In this document: in pieces, positions 9,061-18,140 of the stretch | Position numbering within the stretch: the stretch's first letter is position 1 | Layout of the letters: each line of letters opens with the position of its first letter | Assembly: GCA_963575745.1 (NCBI GenBank) | Contig: CAUYUJ010015747.1 | Location: 96,150 to 118,649, forward strand | Direction of reading: 5' to 3' | Length of the DNA: 22,500 bases | From: Prorocentrum cordatum | Lineage: Eukaryota > Sar > Dinophyceae > Prorocentrales > Prorocentraceae | Position numbers and translations under genes: made by a program | The notes under the pieces: model-generated | What the model saw: the letters and a program-made list of their open reading frames with translations, nothing else | Database searches by the model: none | What the model was told of the DNA's origin: nothing

Positions 9061-9792
9061 GTGGCACCGAATTTCAGAAATGTGGCAAATCCCCTGTGTT
9101 TTTGGACCCTGACCCCGCGGATCTGCGTGAGGGGTGGCACCGAATTTCAGAAATGTGGCAAATCCCCAGTGTTTTTGGACCCTGACCCCGCGGATCTGCG
9201 TGAGGGGTGGCACCGAATTTCAGAAATGTGGCAAATCCCATGTGTTTTTGGACCCTGACCCCGCGGATCTGCGTGAGGGGTGGCACCGAATTTCAGAAAT
9301 GTGGCAAATCCCATGTGTTTTTGGACCCTGACCCCGCGGATCTGCGTGAGGGGTGGCACCGAATTTCAGAAATGTGGCAAATCCCATGTGTTTTTGGACC
9401 CTGACCCCGCGGATCTGCGTGAGGGGTGGCACCGAATTTCAGAAATGTGGCAAATCCCCTGTGTTTTTGGACCCTGACCCCGCGGATCTGCGTGAGGGGT
9501 GGCACCGAATTTCAGAAATGTGGCAAATCCCCTGTGTTTTTGGACCCTGACCCCGCGGATCTGCGTGAGGGGTGGCACCGAATTTCAGAAATGTGGCAAA
9601 TCCCCTGTGTTTTTGGACCCTGACCCCGCGGATCTGCGTGAGGGGTGGCACCGAATTTCAGAAATGTGGCAAATCCCCTGTGTTTTTGGACCCTGACCCC
9701 GCGGATCTGCGTGAGGGGTGGCACCGGATTCAGAAATGTGGCAATCCCTTGTGTTTTTGGACCCTGACCCCGCGGATCTGCGTGGGGGGTGT
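9041..9792. repeat. 73-bp tandem array, ten copies
   Basis: Units start GTGGCACCGAATTTCAGAAA at 9061, 9134, 9207, 9280, 9353, 9426, 9499, 9572, 9645 and 9718, an exact 73-bp period. The first copy has a divergent left flank, and the last has two single-base losses and a GG change. Copies are almost identical except at the site after GCAAATCC, where variants fall in blocks. The period is not a multiple of three, and the staggered short open frames on both strands are artefacts. Confidence 0.97.
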
Positions 9793-10029
9793 CGATTTCG
9801 AGCCCCCCCAGCAATTCAGACAACGCGCCCAGGTGAGGCTAAAAGTCTTGTTTGGGCCTCCCCTCCCCTCGCGCGGTCAATCAACTAGTTACAGTAACCA
9901 GCAAGAAGTCAACTAGTTACAGTAACCAGCAAGAAGCAGAACTGTAACACTGGAAACTACAAGCTACAACTGGTACTGGAAACTGCGAACCCGTGCCTAC
10001 AGCCTGGTGGCCCCACAAGGGGGCCGGCG
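9793..10029. other. Spacer with a 28-bp tandem doublet
   Basis: A 28-bp unit beginning TCAACTAGTTACAGTAACCA occurs twice in tandem at 9881-9908 and 9909-9936. Related ACTGGAAACT fragments follow to 9990. No gene is visible. Confidence 0.8.
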
Positions 10030-10800
10030 GATTCGTATTATAGTAGAATACCAGCGCTATTGAGCGGACGACCGCGAATCACACTACGAGGACTACTACG
10101 CATTGTAAGACGAGTCAGCGGAACAGCCATACTAGTAAGAAGACTAATACGGATAATGTGACTACTCACAGGACTACTAGCAATCAAAAGAACACTAATA
10201 CAAAGGAACACGGTACGCGCATAATCGTGCGAATCCTGACAGTATGATTGATAATACTAAAACTAAGAATGAGACTACGAATACTAATACTAGCAACACC
10301 ACTAGCACTGATATTTTGCTGAAATGATTAGTCGCCAGACGAATCTTACATTCCTAATGCTACGAATAAGCATAGTACTACTGAGAAGGATACTACGAAT
10401 AACGCTAATACTAATACCAAGAATCCTGCTACTGACAATACGACCTACTAATCATATGAAGAGTATCACTAAGCACAATACTACCAGTACCACGAATGAC
10501 ATGGGTACGGATAATCACAAAAATAAGACGACTATTTATCATGCCATCAATGACATTACTACGAAGAAGCAATCATACTATTAATACGACTGATAATAAT
10601 CCTACGAATCATAAGAAGAGGACTCATAATAGCACGAAGAAGGGTGCGAACTATAACAACAATAGCATTTTGAATAACACTACGCACATTAATCCTAATA
10701 GCAAGACTACTTACAATAAGACGGGTACGCAAAGAGTACGACTCCTAATATTGTTATTCTTGTTATTATTATTGTTCTTGTTATTTTAGTAGTCATATTT
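10030..10800. repeat. Degenerate triplet-phased tract (ACT/AAT/ACG), right
   Basis: About 770 bp of ACT, AAT, ACG, AAG and TAC triplets in a partly kept phase, AT-richer than the surroundings, ending with TTATT runs near 10760-10790. It has the same character as 8397-8775, on the other side of the tandem-repeat block. The translated products are low-complexity Thr/Asn/Ile/Leu and not credible proteins. Confidence 0.75.
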
Positions 10801-10830
10801 GTGGTTATTGTTAATATCAGTGATTGTAAG

Positions 10831-10889
10831 AAGAGGAGGAGGAGGAGAGCGGAGGAGGGAGGAGGAGGAGGAGGAGGAGGAGGAGGAGG
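10831..10889. repeat. GGA microsatellite
   Basis: GGA triplets with two short interruptions, followed by a unique ATCGATT border. Confidence 0.9.
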
Positions 10890-10905
10890 TGAATCGATTA
10901 TCCAG

Positions 10906-11135
10906 GAGACCAATGATCGAGGATCGCGGGGAGGGATGGATCGAGGGGGAAGTGGGGAGGGATGATCGAGTATCGTGGGCGGGAGGATCGGCGAGGTTCG
11001 TCGAATATCGATGGAAAAGAGGATCGAGAGTCGACGAGGATCGGGGATCGGCGAGGATCGATCACGGTGGATGATCGTCGAGAATCGAGGGGGAGGATCG
11101 AGGATCGAGGGGGAGGATGGTCGCCGACGATCGAA
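10906..11135. repeat. GATCGAGG-rich degenerate minisatellite
   Basis: GATCG, GATCGAGG and ATCGAGGGGGAGGATCG variants recur many times at irregular 8-20 bp spacing. A shorter similar cluster lies at 6025-6050. Confidence 0.7.
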
Positions 11136-11562
11136 GTCTTACGGCGTTCTCTGGGCCTCGGGAGGTCTACGGGGACCCCCAGAGGCCAACGCCGGATAAA
11201 AGGGGGGAAGTGGAGGGGACGGAAGCAGGGCGAGGAGGAGAGTGAGGAGGAGGAGGAGGAGGAGGAGGCGGAGGAGGAGAAGGATGATGATGATGAGGAG
11301 GAGGAGGAGGAGGAGGAGGGCGAGGAGGAGGTCGAGGACGAGGGCGAGGAGGAGGCCGAGGGGGATGACGGGGGGGGAGGGCGAGGCCGAGGGGGATGTC
11401 GAGGGCGAGGCTGAGGGTGAGGAGGAGGAAGGAATAGGAGACGGGGGGGGCGGGAAGGGGCGAAGCCGCACTGTGGACAGGAACGAAGCGGGGGCGGTGC
11501 CCGAAGCCTTCCCCCTCTGCCGCGTCCCGGAGGCCTCCTAAGGCCCAAAGGGTGAACATGTC
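11136..11562. repeat. GGA/GAG-rich degenerate tract and GC-rich spacer
   Basis: Positions 11229-11455 are imperfect GGA/GAG triplets with GAT and GCC interruptions and two G-runs. The flanks (11136-11228 and 11456-11562) are GC-rich and without a convincing coding frame. Confidence 0.75.
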
Positions 11563-11746
11563 TACTCCAGATTTCGTAATAAAAGGGAGGGGGTCTGGAC
11601 CCTCCAAGACCAGCCATTTCAGACCCCCCCCGTGGGAGAACCCTCCAAAACATCGTCCCCAGACCCCCCCAGGCCCTCCAAGACAGCCTGGAAGAGACCC
11701 CCCCCCAAAATGAGACCCCCTCCCTTTTATTACGAAATCTGGAGTA
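11563..11746. mobile_element. MITE copy 3
   Basis: A 184-bp unit in the orientation of copy 1, with about 32-bp terminal inverted repeats that match perfectly at their outer parts and TA at both borders. The interior is nearly identical to copy 1 (CCCTCCAAGAC, then CCATTTCAGACC). The flanks are unrelated to the other copies. Confidence 0.88.
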
Positions 11747-12297
11747 ACACACTCGATCCTCGATTCCTCGATCTCCTTTGACGAAGGTCCACTCTCACGA
11801 GGTGCCGTGCTCACCGTGTCCTTTGCTCCCGTCCTGTGCACAGAGGTCGGAGCAACAGGGGCCCCGAAAACACCGTTCGGGCCCCCAAAAAGCTGGTCCC
11901 CCAGGGGGCCGCCAGGAGAAGAAGGTCGCCCTCCTCTCCTCGCCCTCGTTCTCCCCCTCCCCATCCACAAGTACTTGATATGAATACTACTCTCCTCTCT
12001 CCCCTGGCAGTGTGCAGCGGGACTCGCCTCCCCAGCGTAGTGCACGCACGCACGCACAGGATCTCAAGCGTCGGTCCTTCAAAGGCTGTGCGCCTGCTCC
12101 GGGGTTGGCCATATTTCAGGATCGGTGCTTGGCTCCTGTCGTTGAGACTGGCACTCTCGCCTCATCGCGAGCCACATTTCGTTGCCGTCCTCCTGTCCCC
12201 TGCTCCGCCTTCCCCTGCTCCTTGTGCTTCTCCTGTTCCTCCTGGTCGTCTTCCTGCTGCTCCTCCTTCTCCGTCAGTGTATGCCCTCTCCAATGCA
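11747..12297. other. Intergenic stretch holding a truncated copy of the 12.6-14.2 kb repeat
   Basis: No gene is recognised; the long plus-strand frame is Pro/Arg-rich and shows no domain. At 11978-12006 a 29-bp block (beginning ATATGAATACTACTCTCCTC) is identical to 12898-12926. The pyrimidine-rich sequence just before it is also similar. An ACGC microsatellite lies at 12043-12057. Confidence 0.6.
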
Positions 12298-12481
12298 TAC
12301 TCTGGATTTCGTAATAAAAGGGAGGGGGGTCTCATTTCGGGGGGGGTCTCTTCCAGGCTATCTTGGAGGGCCTGGGGGGGTCTGGGGACGATGTTTTGGG
12401 GGGTTCTCCCACGGGGGGGGTCTAAAACTTCTCGTCTGGGAGGGTTGAGACCCCCTCCCTTTTATTACGAAATCTGGAGTA
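12298..12481. mobile_element. MITE copy 4
   Basis: A 184-bp unit in the orientation of copy 2. The left end is TACTCTGGATTTCGTAATAA (one substitution from the family ends) and the right end is CGAAATCTGGAGTA. TA lies at both borders, and the interior has the same GGCCTGGGGGGGTCTGGGG core as copy 2. Confidence 0.87.
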
Positions 12482-12564
12482 ACAATCCCGATGCAGATTC
12501 CGCAGGATCATATCCTGCAGGTGCCATTGGCGGGTCGGGGTCCTGTGGGGCACCCCGGCGGGCG

Positions 12565-13414
12565 GGAAGGGAAGGGTTGAGTGGGGCGGGCAGGATGTCA
12601 GATGTGGCGCGAGCGCACGGGATTACTCTGCCGGATCCCCCTCCTCCTCCTCCTCCTCCTCCTCCTCCTCGTTTTTCGTCTTTTGCCCTCCCGCCTCTCT
12701 CCTCCTCCCTCCTCCCCCCTGATCCTCCTCATCCTCCTCTCCTCCTCCCCCCCCTCCTCCTCCTCCTCCTCCCTCCTCCCTCCTCCTCCTCCTCCTCCTC
12801 TCCTCCTCCTCCTCCTCCTCCTCCTCCTCCTCCTCCCCCTTACCCCTCTCATTTTCCTACTCCTTCTCGCCCTCCTCCTCCGCTTTACAATTACCTCATA
12901 TGAATACTACTCTCCTCTCTCCCCTGACTCTGTCCGGAGAGTCTCCCGTCTTCTCCGCGCATTGTTTTGAACACTTGATTTTATTGTTTTCTTATGCTTT
13001 TTTCAATCGGGTCGTTTCTGGTTTTCAAAATGGTGCTCCCGCTGCAGCGCCGCCCTCATTTCCGCGCTTCGGTCATTCAAAATCGTGCTCCCGCTGCAGT
13101 GCTGGCCTCGTTCCCGCGCCTCTGGACGGCTCTTGGCATTCGAAAGCGTCCACATCGGGCAGGCACGGTTGCGGAAGACATGGAGCCGGCATTCCAGACA
13201 GGCCTTGTCTTCTCCGAGAAGGACCATTGACCCTCCAAGTCATCTGGTGCCCTGCCACGGCATGCAATGCGATGCTATGTTGTGCACCGCTGTGCGATGC
13301 CATGCTGTGCGTTGCTATTCTTTGTGATGCAATGCTTCATTACGCAATGCCACGCTATGCTATGACATGCTATGCTTTGCCGTGCTCTTCAACGCCGTGC
13401 TTTTCCATCTATCG
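12565..13414. repeat. Direct segmental duplication, unit A
   Basis: The unit begins with a G-rich stretch and AGGATGTCAGATGTG (12592). It continues through a TCC array (12638-12834) and then about 580 bp nearly identical to 13602-14183. The shared part includes GTCCGGAGA and TCTCCCGTCTTCTCCGCG, an internal 52-bp tandem (from 13024 and 13076) and an ATGC/TGCTA-type pentamer region (13257-13400). The unit ends at TTTTCCATCTATCG. A plus-strand open frame from 12900 gives a Cys/Ala/Met-rich product in the pentamer region. The frame is not kept in unit B, so I do not call a gene. Confidence 0.88.
12638..12834. repeat. TCC microsatellite in unit A
   Basis: TCC triplets with interruptions (a TTTTTCGTC island near 12670 and several CCC losses). 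Confidence 0.93.
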
Positions 13415-13482
13415 CGTACCCTCTTGGGATCATTGCCCTGCTCGACAGCCGACCGTGCGAATAAATACGAGAACTACGCCAT
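13415..13482. other. Short spacer between duplicated units
   Basis: Unique sequence containing GAATAAATACGAGAACTACG. No feature is seen. Confidence 0.5.
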
Positions 13483-14183
13483 GGTAAGGGATGGGAGGGA
13501 GGAGTAGGACGTCAGATGTGACTCTAGCGTATCTAGCTTGCCCCTCTTCTCCTCCTCCTCCTGCTGCTCCTCCTCCTCCTCCTCCTCCTCCTCCTCCTCC
13601 TCCCCCTTACCCCTCTCATTTTCCTCTTTCTTCTCGCCCTCCTCCTCCGCTTTACAACTACATCAGATGAATACTACTCTCCTCTCTCCGCTGACTCTGT
13701 CCGGAGACTCTCCCGTCTTCTCCGCGTATTGTTTTTTACACATGACTTTGTTGTTTTTCCTATTTTTTCTCAATCGGGTCGTTTCTGGTTCTTCCAAAAT
13801 GGTGCTCCCGCTGCAGCGCCGCCCTCATTTCCGCGCTTCGGTCATTCAAAATCGTGCTCCCGCTGCAGTGCTGGCCTCGTTCCCGCGCCTCTGGACGGCA
13901 CTTGGCATTCGAAAGCGTCCACATCGGGCAGGCACGGTTGCGGAAGACATGGAGCCGGCATTTCAGACAGGACTTGTCTTCTCCTAGACGGGCCATTGAC
14001 CCTCCAAGTCATCTGGTGCCATGCCACGGCATGCAATGCGATGCTGTGTTGTGCACCGCTGTGCGATGCCATGCTGTGCGTTGCTATTCTTTGTGATGCA
14101 ATGCTTCATTACGCAATGCCACGCTATGCTATGACATGCTATGCTTTACCGTTCTCTTCAACGCCGTGCTTTTCCATCTATCG
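13483..14183. repeat. Direct segmental duplication, unit B
   Basis: The unit has AGGACGTCAGATGTG (13506), a shorter TCC array (13548-13601), then the 580-bp body matching unit A with scattered substitutions and small indels, and the same end TTTTCCATCTATCG. It holds the 52-bp internal tandem and the pentamer region (14026-14160). Indels change the reading frame relative to unit A. Confidence 0.88.
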
Positions 14184-14522
14184 TCCTCCTCCTCCTCCTC
14201 CTCTTCTCCTCCTCCTCCTCCCCTCCTCCTCCTCCTCCTCCTCCTCCTCCTCCTCCTCCTCCTCCTCCTCCTCCTCCTCCTCCTCCTCCCCTGCGTCGCC
14301 CGGCGGCCCGAGGAGCCGGGGCGGCGGCGCGGGCGGCGTGGTGCGGCTGGCGATGTCCTGCGTGCCTGGCGGCGCCTTCGACAGGCGGCCCACGGGGGGC
14401 TCTCCGCAGGGGGAGGCGGCAGGAGGCCCTGGGAAGCAGGGGGGAGGAGGAGGGGGAGGAGGAGGAGGAGGAGGAGGAGGAGGAGGAGGAGGAGGAGGAG
14501 GAGGAGGAGGAGGAGGAGGAGG
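14184..14522. repeat. TCC array and inverted GGA array around a GC-rich core
   Basis: A TCC array (14184-14290) and a GGA array (14439-14522) lie in inverted relation about 150 bp apart, with a GC-rich core between them. The arrays are mutually complementary over 80 bases or more. Frames through them are homopolymeric (Gly, Glu, Ser, Leu). The core has no recognised domain. Confidence 0.88.
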
Positions 14523-14750
14523 CCCTCCGCCGCGTCGCGCACGGAGCGCAGGTCGGGAAGCACCTGGTCGCCCTGCGGCACGGGTCACCGGGCGCGTTCC
14601 ACGACTCGCGGAGTGCCTGCTCGCAAACGCCCGAAAAACACACGTCTGCTTCGATGTGGTTTCTCGTAGATCCCCCGCGGGGGATCCAGGCCAGGCCATT
14701 TGCGAGCAGTTACCTTGCGAGCAGTGGCGCGCGCTCGTCTAACGGGGTGT
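14523..14750. other. GC-rich spacer with a perfect palindrome
   Basis: Contains the 18-bp palindrome GATCCCCCGCGGGGGATC at 14669-14686 and a short direct repeat TTGCGAGCAGT (about 14700 and 14714). Plus-strand frames have an Arg-rich composition with no recognised domain. Confidence 0.6.
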
Positions 14751-14779
14751 GGGTCTGGAGTCCGGAGCGGGGTCGGAGG
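14751..14779. repeat. 29-bp direct repeat left of foldback unit
   Basis: Begins GGGTCTGGAGTCCGGAGC. It matches 14992-15020 with about four substitutions. Confidence 0.75.
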
Positions 14780-14780
14780 C

Positions 14781-14977
14781 GGGGGAGCGAGAAATGACAG
14801 AAGCATGAAAACTCGGAGGTCCGCGCGGATTTCTCGGATCCGCGCTGGGGCTTCCCTGGCGGCGTCTCCGGCGGCGCCCCTGGCGCGCTCCGCGCGCCAG
14901 GGAGGGGGGTCCAGCGCGGATCCAAGAAATCCGCGCGGACCTCCAGGCTTTCATGTTTATGCCGTTTTTCGTCCCCC
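14781..14977. mobile_element. Foldback-like inverted-repeat unit
   Basis: The left arm (14781-14862) is matched in inverse by the right arm (14894-14977) over about 80 bp with a few mismatches and small gaps. The best-kept blocks are GGAGGTCCGCGCGGATTTCT and GGATCCGCGCTGG, with a short GC-rich loop. The unit is flanked by a 29-bp imperfect direct repeat. It carries no coding sequence. It may be a small foldback transposon; a structured RNA gene is the alternative. Confidence 0.7.
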
Positions 14978-14991
14978 TAGGCACGGGTGGC

Positions 14992-15020
14992 GGGTCTGGA
15001 GTCTGGAGTGGAGTCGGAGG
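14992..15020. repeat. 29-bp direct repeat right of foldback unit
   Basis: Begins GGGTCTGGAGTCTGGAGT. It is the partner of 14751-14779. Confidence 0.75.
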
Positions 15021-15130
15021 GCCGTGCTCGTGTCGCAAAGAATTCACGACGGTAGGGTTTAGGCAGTTTTTCGGACGCTGGGGGCCTTCGCTGGGTCAGG
15101 GAAAGCGGGAGGGGCGAATCTAGTCGGCGG

Positions 15131-15296
15131 CGAAATCCGAACCCTATCTTCGCCGATCAACCATTCAGGCACCTCGATGGGCGGCGGGGGTAGGGTTCGG
15201 AATTCGTCGAACACGTGGCGAACTTCGAACCGAACCCGACCCCCGCCTCCCATCGATTGAGGTGAATCGATGATTGGTGGGGGCAGGGTTCGGATG
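15131..15296. repeat. Nested inverted repeats around TCCGAACCC / GGGTTCGGA
   Basis: TCCGAACCCTA (about 15137) is inverted as TAGGGTTCGGA (about 15191). A second hairpin pairs CCGAACCCGACCCCCGCC (15230s) with GGTGGGGGCAGGGTTCGG (about 15276-15293), with ATCGATT and AATCGAT nested in its loop. Confidence 0.65.
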
Positions 15297-15309
15297 TCGC
15301 TGCCTGTCT

Positions 15310-15416
15310 AGGCCTCCCAGATGGGGTCAGAGTAGACGGGGCTGAGGGTCACGCCGACGGCGCCGATGCAGCGCGATCTTCCGACCCCATCTACTCGGAC
15401 CCCATCTAGGAGGCCT
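15310..15416. repeat. Inverted repeat, 33-bp arms
   Basis: AGGCCTCCCAGATGGGGTCA (left arm 15310-15342) is inverted at 15383-15416 with about four mismatches and a 40-base spacer. It could be a small foldback element or a stem-loop RNA. Confidence 0.75.
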
Positions 15417-15905
15417 CTAGTGAAGGCGGGGGATGGAGGGAAAGACAACCAATAGACAATGACCAATACTGACTGGAAACGTCGGTGTCGATCTAGGCCA
15501 TCGTCAATGCGCGGATCATCCTCGCGTGAGCCATGACCGATATCGGAGTCGGCAGGATCCCGCGACATCCATGATGCAACAACGTCGCTGCAATACAACC
15601 TCCCGTGCGGCTGTTGCATGTGTTCACGTTTCGGTCGGTTAGGTTTGAGATAGTGTCTAGCGAAAGCCCCATTCGACAAAGGAATCGTTCTTCATCATAA
15701 AAGAGCTGTTGCAACAGTTTAGGCCGATTCGGTGCAGTGCTAGGTCGAGAGTTCCACGTTGAAGCCGTATGGCCTGTATGGCCTTGAATCCTTGCATCTG
15801 TTGCAAGCTTTTCACACGTTGAAGCTTCTCTTAATGCACACGTTGTTCACCTTGGTACCACTCAGGCACGCTCTTAGTGTAAAACGACGACGTAAAAGCG
15901 TCCAG
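15417..15905. other. Unassigned sequence
   Basis: About 490 bp of moderate GC content with no recognised domain. Minus-strand open frames at 15308-15679 and 15493-15714 have unremarkable composition but overlap each other and the inverted repeat, so neither is called. It could contain intron sequence upstream of the candidate exon. Confidence 0.4.
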
Positions 15906-16218
15906 GTGGATCTACGGCATCAGCGACGAGGACCACAAGACGGCGGACATCCCCAAGTTGATCGACGGGCACTTCCCGGGTGGCCAGCAGGGGCAATGGG
16001 AGTTACGCCCGACCTGCGCTCTGGTGAGGCCTGCGCGCAGCGGACTCTCTATTTTGTTTCTCTGTCTCTTTCTCTCACTTACTCTATTTCTCTTCCTCTC
16101 TCTCTCTCCCTCTCTCTCCCTCTAACCATATATCTATGTGCATCTGCAGCTCTCGGTGTGCCATTGCTACAGTCCCAGTGCCGCTGTCACTGTCGGATTT
16201 GAACGCGGTCTCGTCTAG
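15906..16218 (+). CDS. Candidate spliced host-gene fragment (two exons)
   Basis: A protein-like stretch reads WIYGISDEDHKTADIPKLID and then GHFPGGQQGQWELRPTCAL at 15906-16023. It is bounded by an AG acceptor (GTCCAG, 15900-15905) and a GTGAGG donor at 16024. The following 126 bp end in a long CT-rich pyrimidine tract and CATCTGCAG at 16149, a good intron end. Reading continues in phase for 22 codons to a TAG at 16216-16218. I do not recognise the protein. The composition is unlike the repeat translations around it and the splice borders fit, but no further exon is certain. It may be a pseudogene fragment. The upstream frame meets a stop just before the acceptor, so splicing would be needed. 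Confidence 0.35.
16024..16149 (+). other. Candidate intron with CT-rich tract
   Basis: Starts GTGAGGCC and ends CATCTGCAG. Positions 16052-16125 are almost all C and T. Confidence 0.4.
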
Positions 16219-16386
16219 TATGCATGTGTCAAATTCGGTCCCCGGGAGGGGTCCGAACCTCTGCGGTCCACGCTGTTATCAAAGTCACGACGCCAGAGAT
16301 CTGGGACGGTGCGGCCCGATGCTCGCATGAGGATGTTGTGCGTCCTGGCGCGGCCGATCCGATCCGATTCAGACTTTGCCGACCCC
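16219..16386. other. Short unassigned stretch
   Basis: Mixed GC-rich sequence with an imperfect inverted repeat (TCGGTCCCCGGGAGGGGTCCGA near 16235). No gene is visible. Confidence 0.4.
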
Positions 16387-16595
16387 GGAGGAGGAGGAGG
16401 AGGAGGAGGAGGAGGAGGAGGAGGAGGAGGAGGAGGAGGAGGAGGAGGAGGAGGAGGAGGAGGAGGAGGAGGAGGAGGAGGAGGAGGAGGAGGAGGTGGA
16501 GGAGGGGGAGGAGGAGAGGGTGGAGGAGGAGGAGGAGGAGGAGGAGGAGGAGGAGGAGGAGGAGGAGGAGGAGGAGGAGGAGGGAGGAGGAGGAG
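16387..16595. repeat. GGA microsatellite
   Basis: GGA triplets, nearly uninterrupted to 16494, then a few GGT/GGG interruptions. All frames are homopolymeric. Confidence 0.97.
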
Positions 16596-16739
16596 TGCGG
16601 CCCGATCCGTGTCGCATTCCTGGTTCTGGTGGGCGCCTACAGGGAGGGACCCCCAAATCGCCTATGCCTCGCCGATCGGGGCCTGGGGGGCCCACCCCGT
16701 CCAGGAGCGTGCGGTCTCGCCTCCTGGCCTCCTCCTCTT

Positions 16740-16934
16740 GACGATGTCATGGTGATGGTGATGATGATGATGATGCTGATGCTGCTGATGCTGATGATGA
16801 TGACGATGATTGGTCATGGCCATGATGATGGTCATGGTCATGGTCATGGTCATGACGATGGTGATGATGATGCTGATGATGATTATGGTAATAGTCATGA
16901 TGATGGTCATGGTCATGATGATGATCGCGATGAC

Positions 16935-16974
<40 letters not shown>

Positions 16975-17161
16975 GTGTTGGTGGTGGTGATTATGAAGAC
17001 AATGATGACGCCGCCGACGACGACGACGACGACGACTACGACCGCGACGACGACGATTGTGATGACGATGACGACGACGATGATGATGATGGTGATTATC
17101 ACGATGGTGATAATGAAGAAGATGATGGTGATTACGATGATGATGACGATGATGATGATGG

Positions 17162-17195
<34 letters not shown>

Positions 17196-17204
17196 CATGA
17201 TGAC

Positions 17205-17247
<43 letters not shown>

Positions 17248-17628
17248 ATGACAATGATGATGCTGCTGCCTGCTTCTTGTTGTGGTGGTGGTGGCGGTGG
17301 TGATGGTGGTGGTGATGATGACGATGATGCTGCTGACGATGATGATCATGACGATGACGATGGCGATGCTGATTAGGATGATGATGCTGCTGCTGAAGAT
17401 GATGATGATGCTTCTGAAGATGATGATTATGATGATGATGATGAGGATGATGATGATGATGAAGATGATGATGACTCTGATGACGTCGACTACCTCAACG
17501 ACGATGATGATGTTGATGATGACGATGATGATGATGATGATGACGATGATGGTGATGGTGATGCTGATTACGATGATGATGAAAATGATGATGACGATGA
17601 TGTTGTTGTTGATGATGATGCTGATCAT

Positions 17629-17659
<31 letters not shown>

Positions 17660-17765
17660 ATTATGCACATGATGATGATGAACATGATGATGCTGCTGCT
17701 TCTCGTTGCGGTGGTGGTGGTGGCGGTGGTGATAGTGGTGGTGATGACGATGATGATGAACTGCT

Positions 17766-17813
<48 letters not shown>

Positions 17814-17904
17814 CATGACGATTACGATGGCTAGCTTGATGATTAGGATGATGATGATGATTATGCTGCTGAAGATGCTGATGCTGCTGATGATGCTGCT
17901 GCTA

Positions 17905-17937
<33 letters not shown>

Positions 17938-17994
17938 CTGATGCTGCTGATGATGATGCTGAGTATGGTGATGCTGATGCTAATGCTGCTGCTC

Positions 17995-18026
<32 letters not shown>

Positions 18027-18088
18027 CGTGGTGGTGATGATGATGATGATGATGCTGCTGCAGTCGATGATTATGATGATGATGGTGG

Positions 18089-18140
<52 letters not shown>

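Noticed and set aside
9041-9792. CRISPR-like array
   Set aside because: Whole 73-bp units are nearly identical with no unique spacers, and the context is eukaryotic.
9061-9916. Repeated short open frames on both strands in the 73-bp array
   Set aside because: The period is not a multiple of three and frames rotate through identical units, so staggered open frames are expected by chance.
10898-11752. Pro/Ser-rich minus-strand frame through MITE 3 and GGA tracts
   Set aside because: It joins unrelated repeats and a transposon end, so it is composition-driven.
12900-13487. 195-residue open frame in duplicated unit A
   Set aside because: The frame is broken by indels in unit B, it runs through pentamer repeats and shows no domain.
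13729-14742. Long plus-strand frame across unit B and the TCC/GGA arrays
   Set aside because: Mostly repeat-derived (Ser/Pro and Gly runs). The GC-rich parts match no domain.
15308-15714. Two overlapping minus-strand open frames
   Set aside because: They overlap each other in different frames and run into an inverted repeat. No domain or splice support was found.
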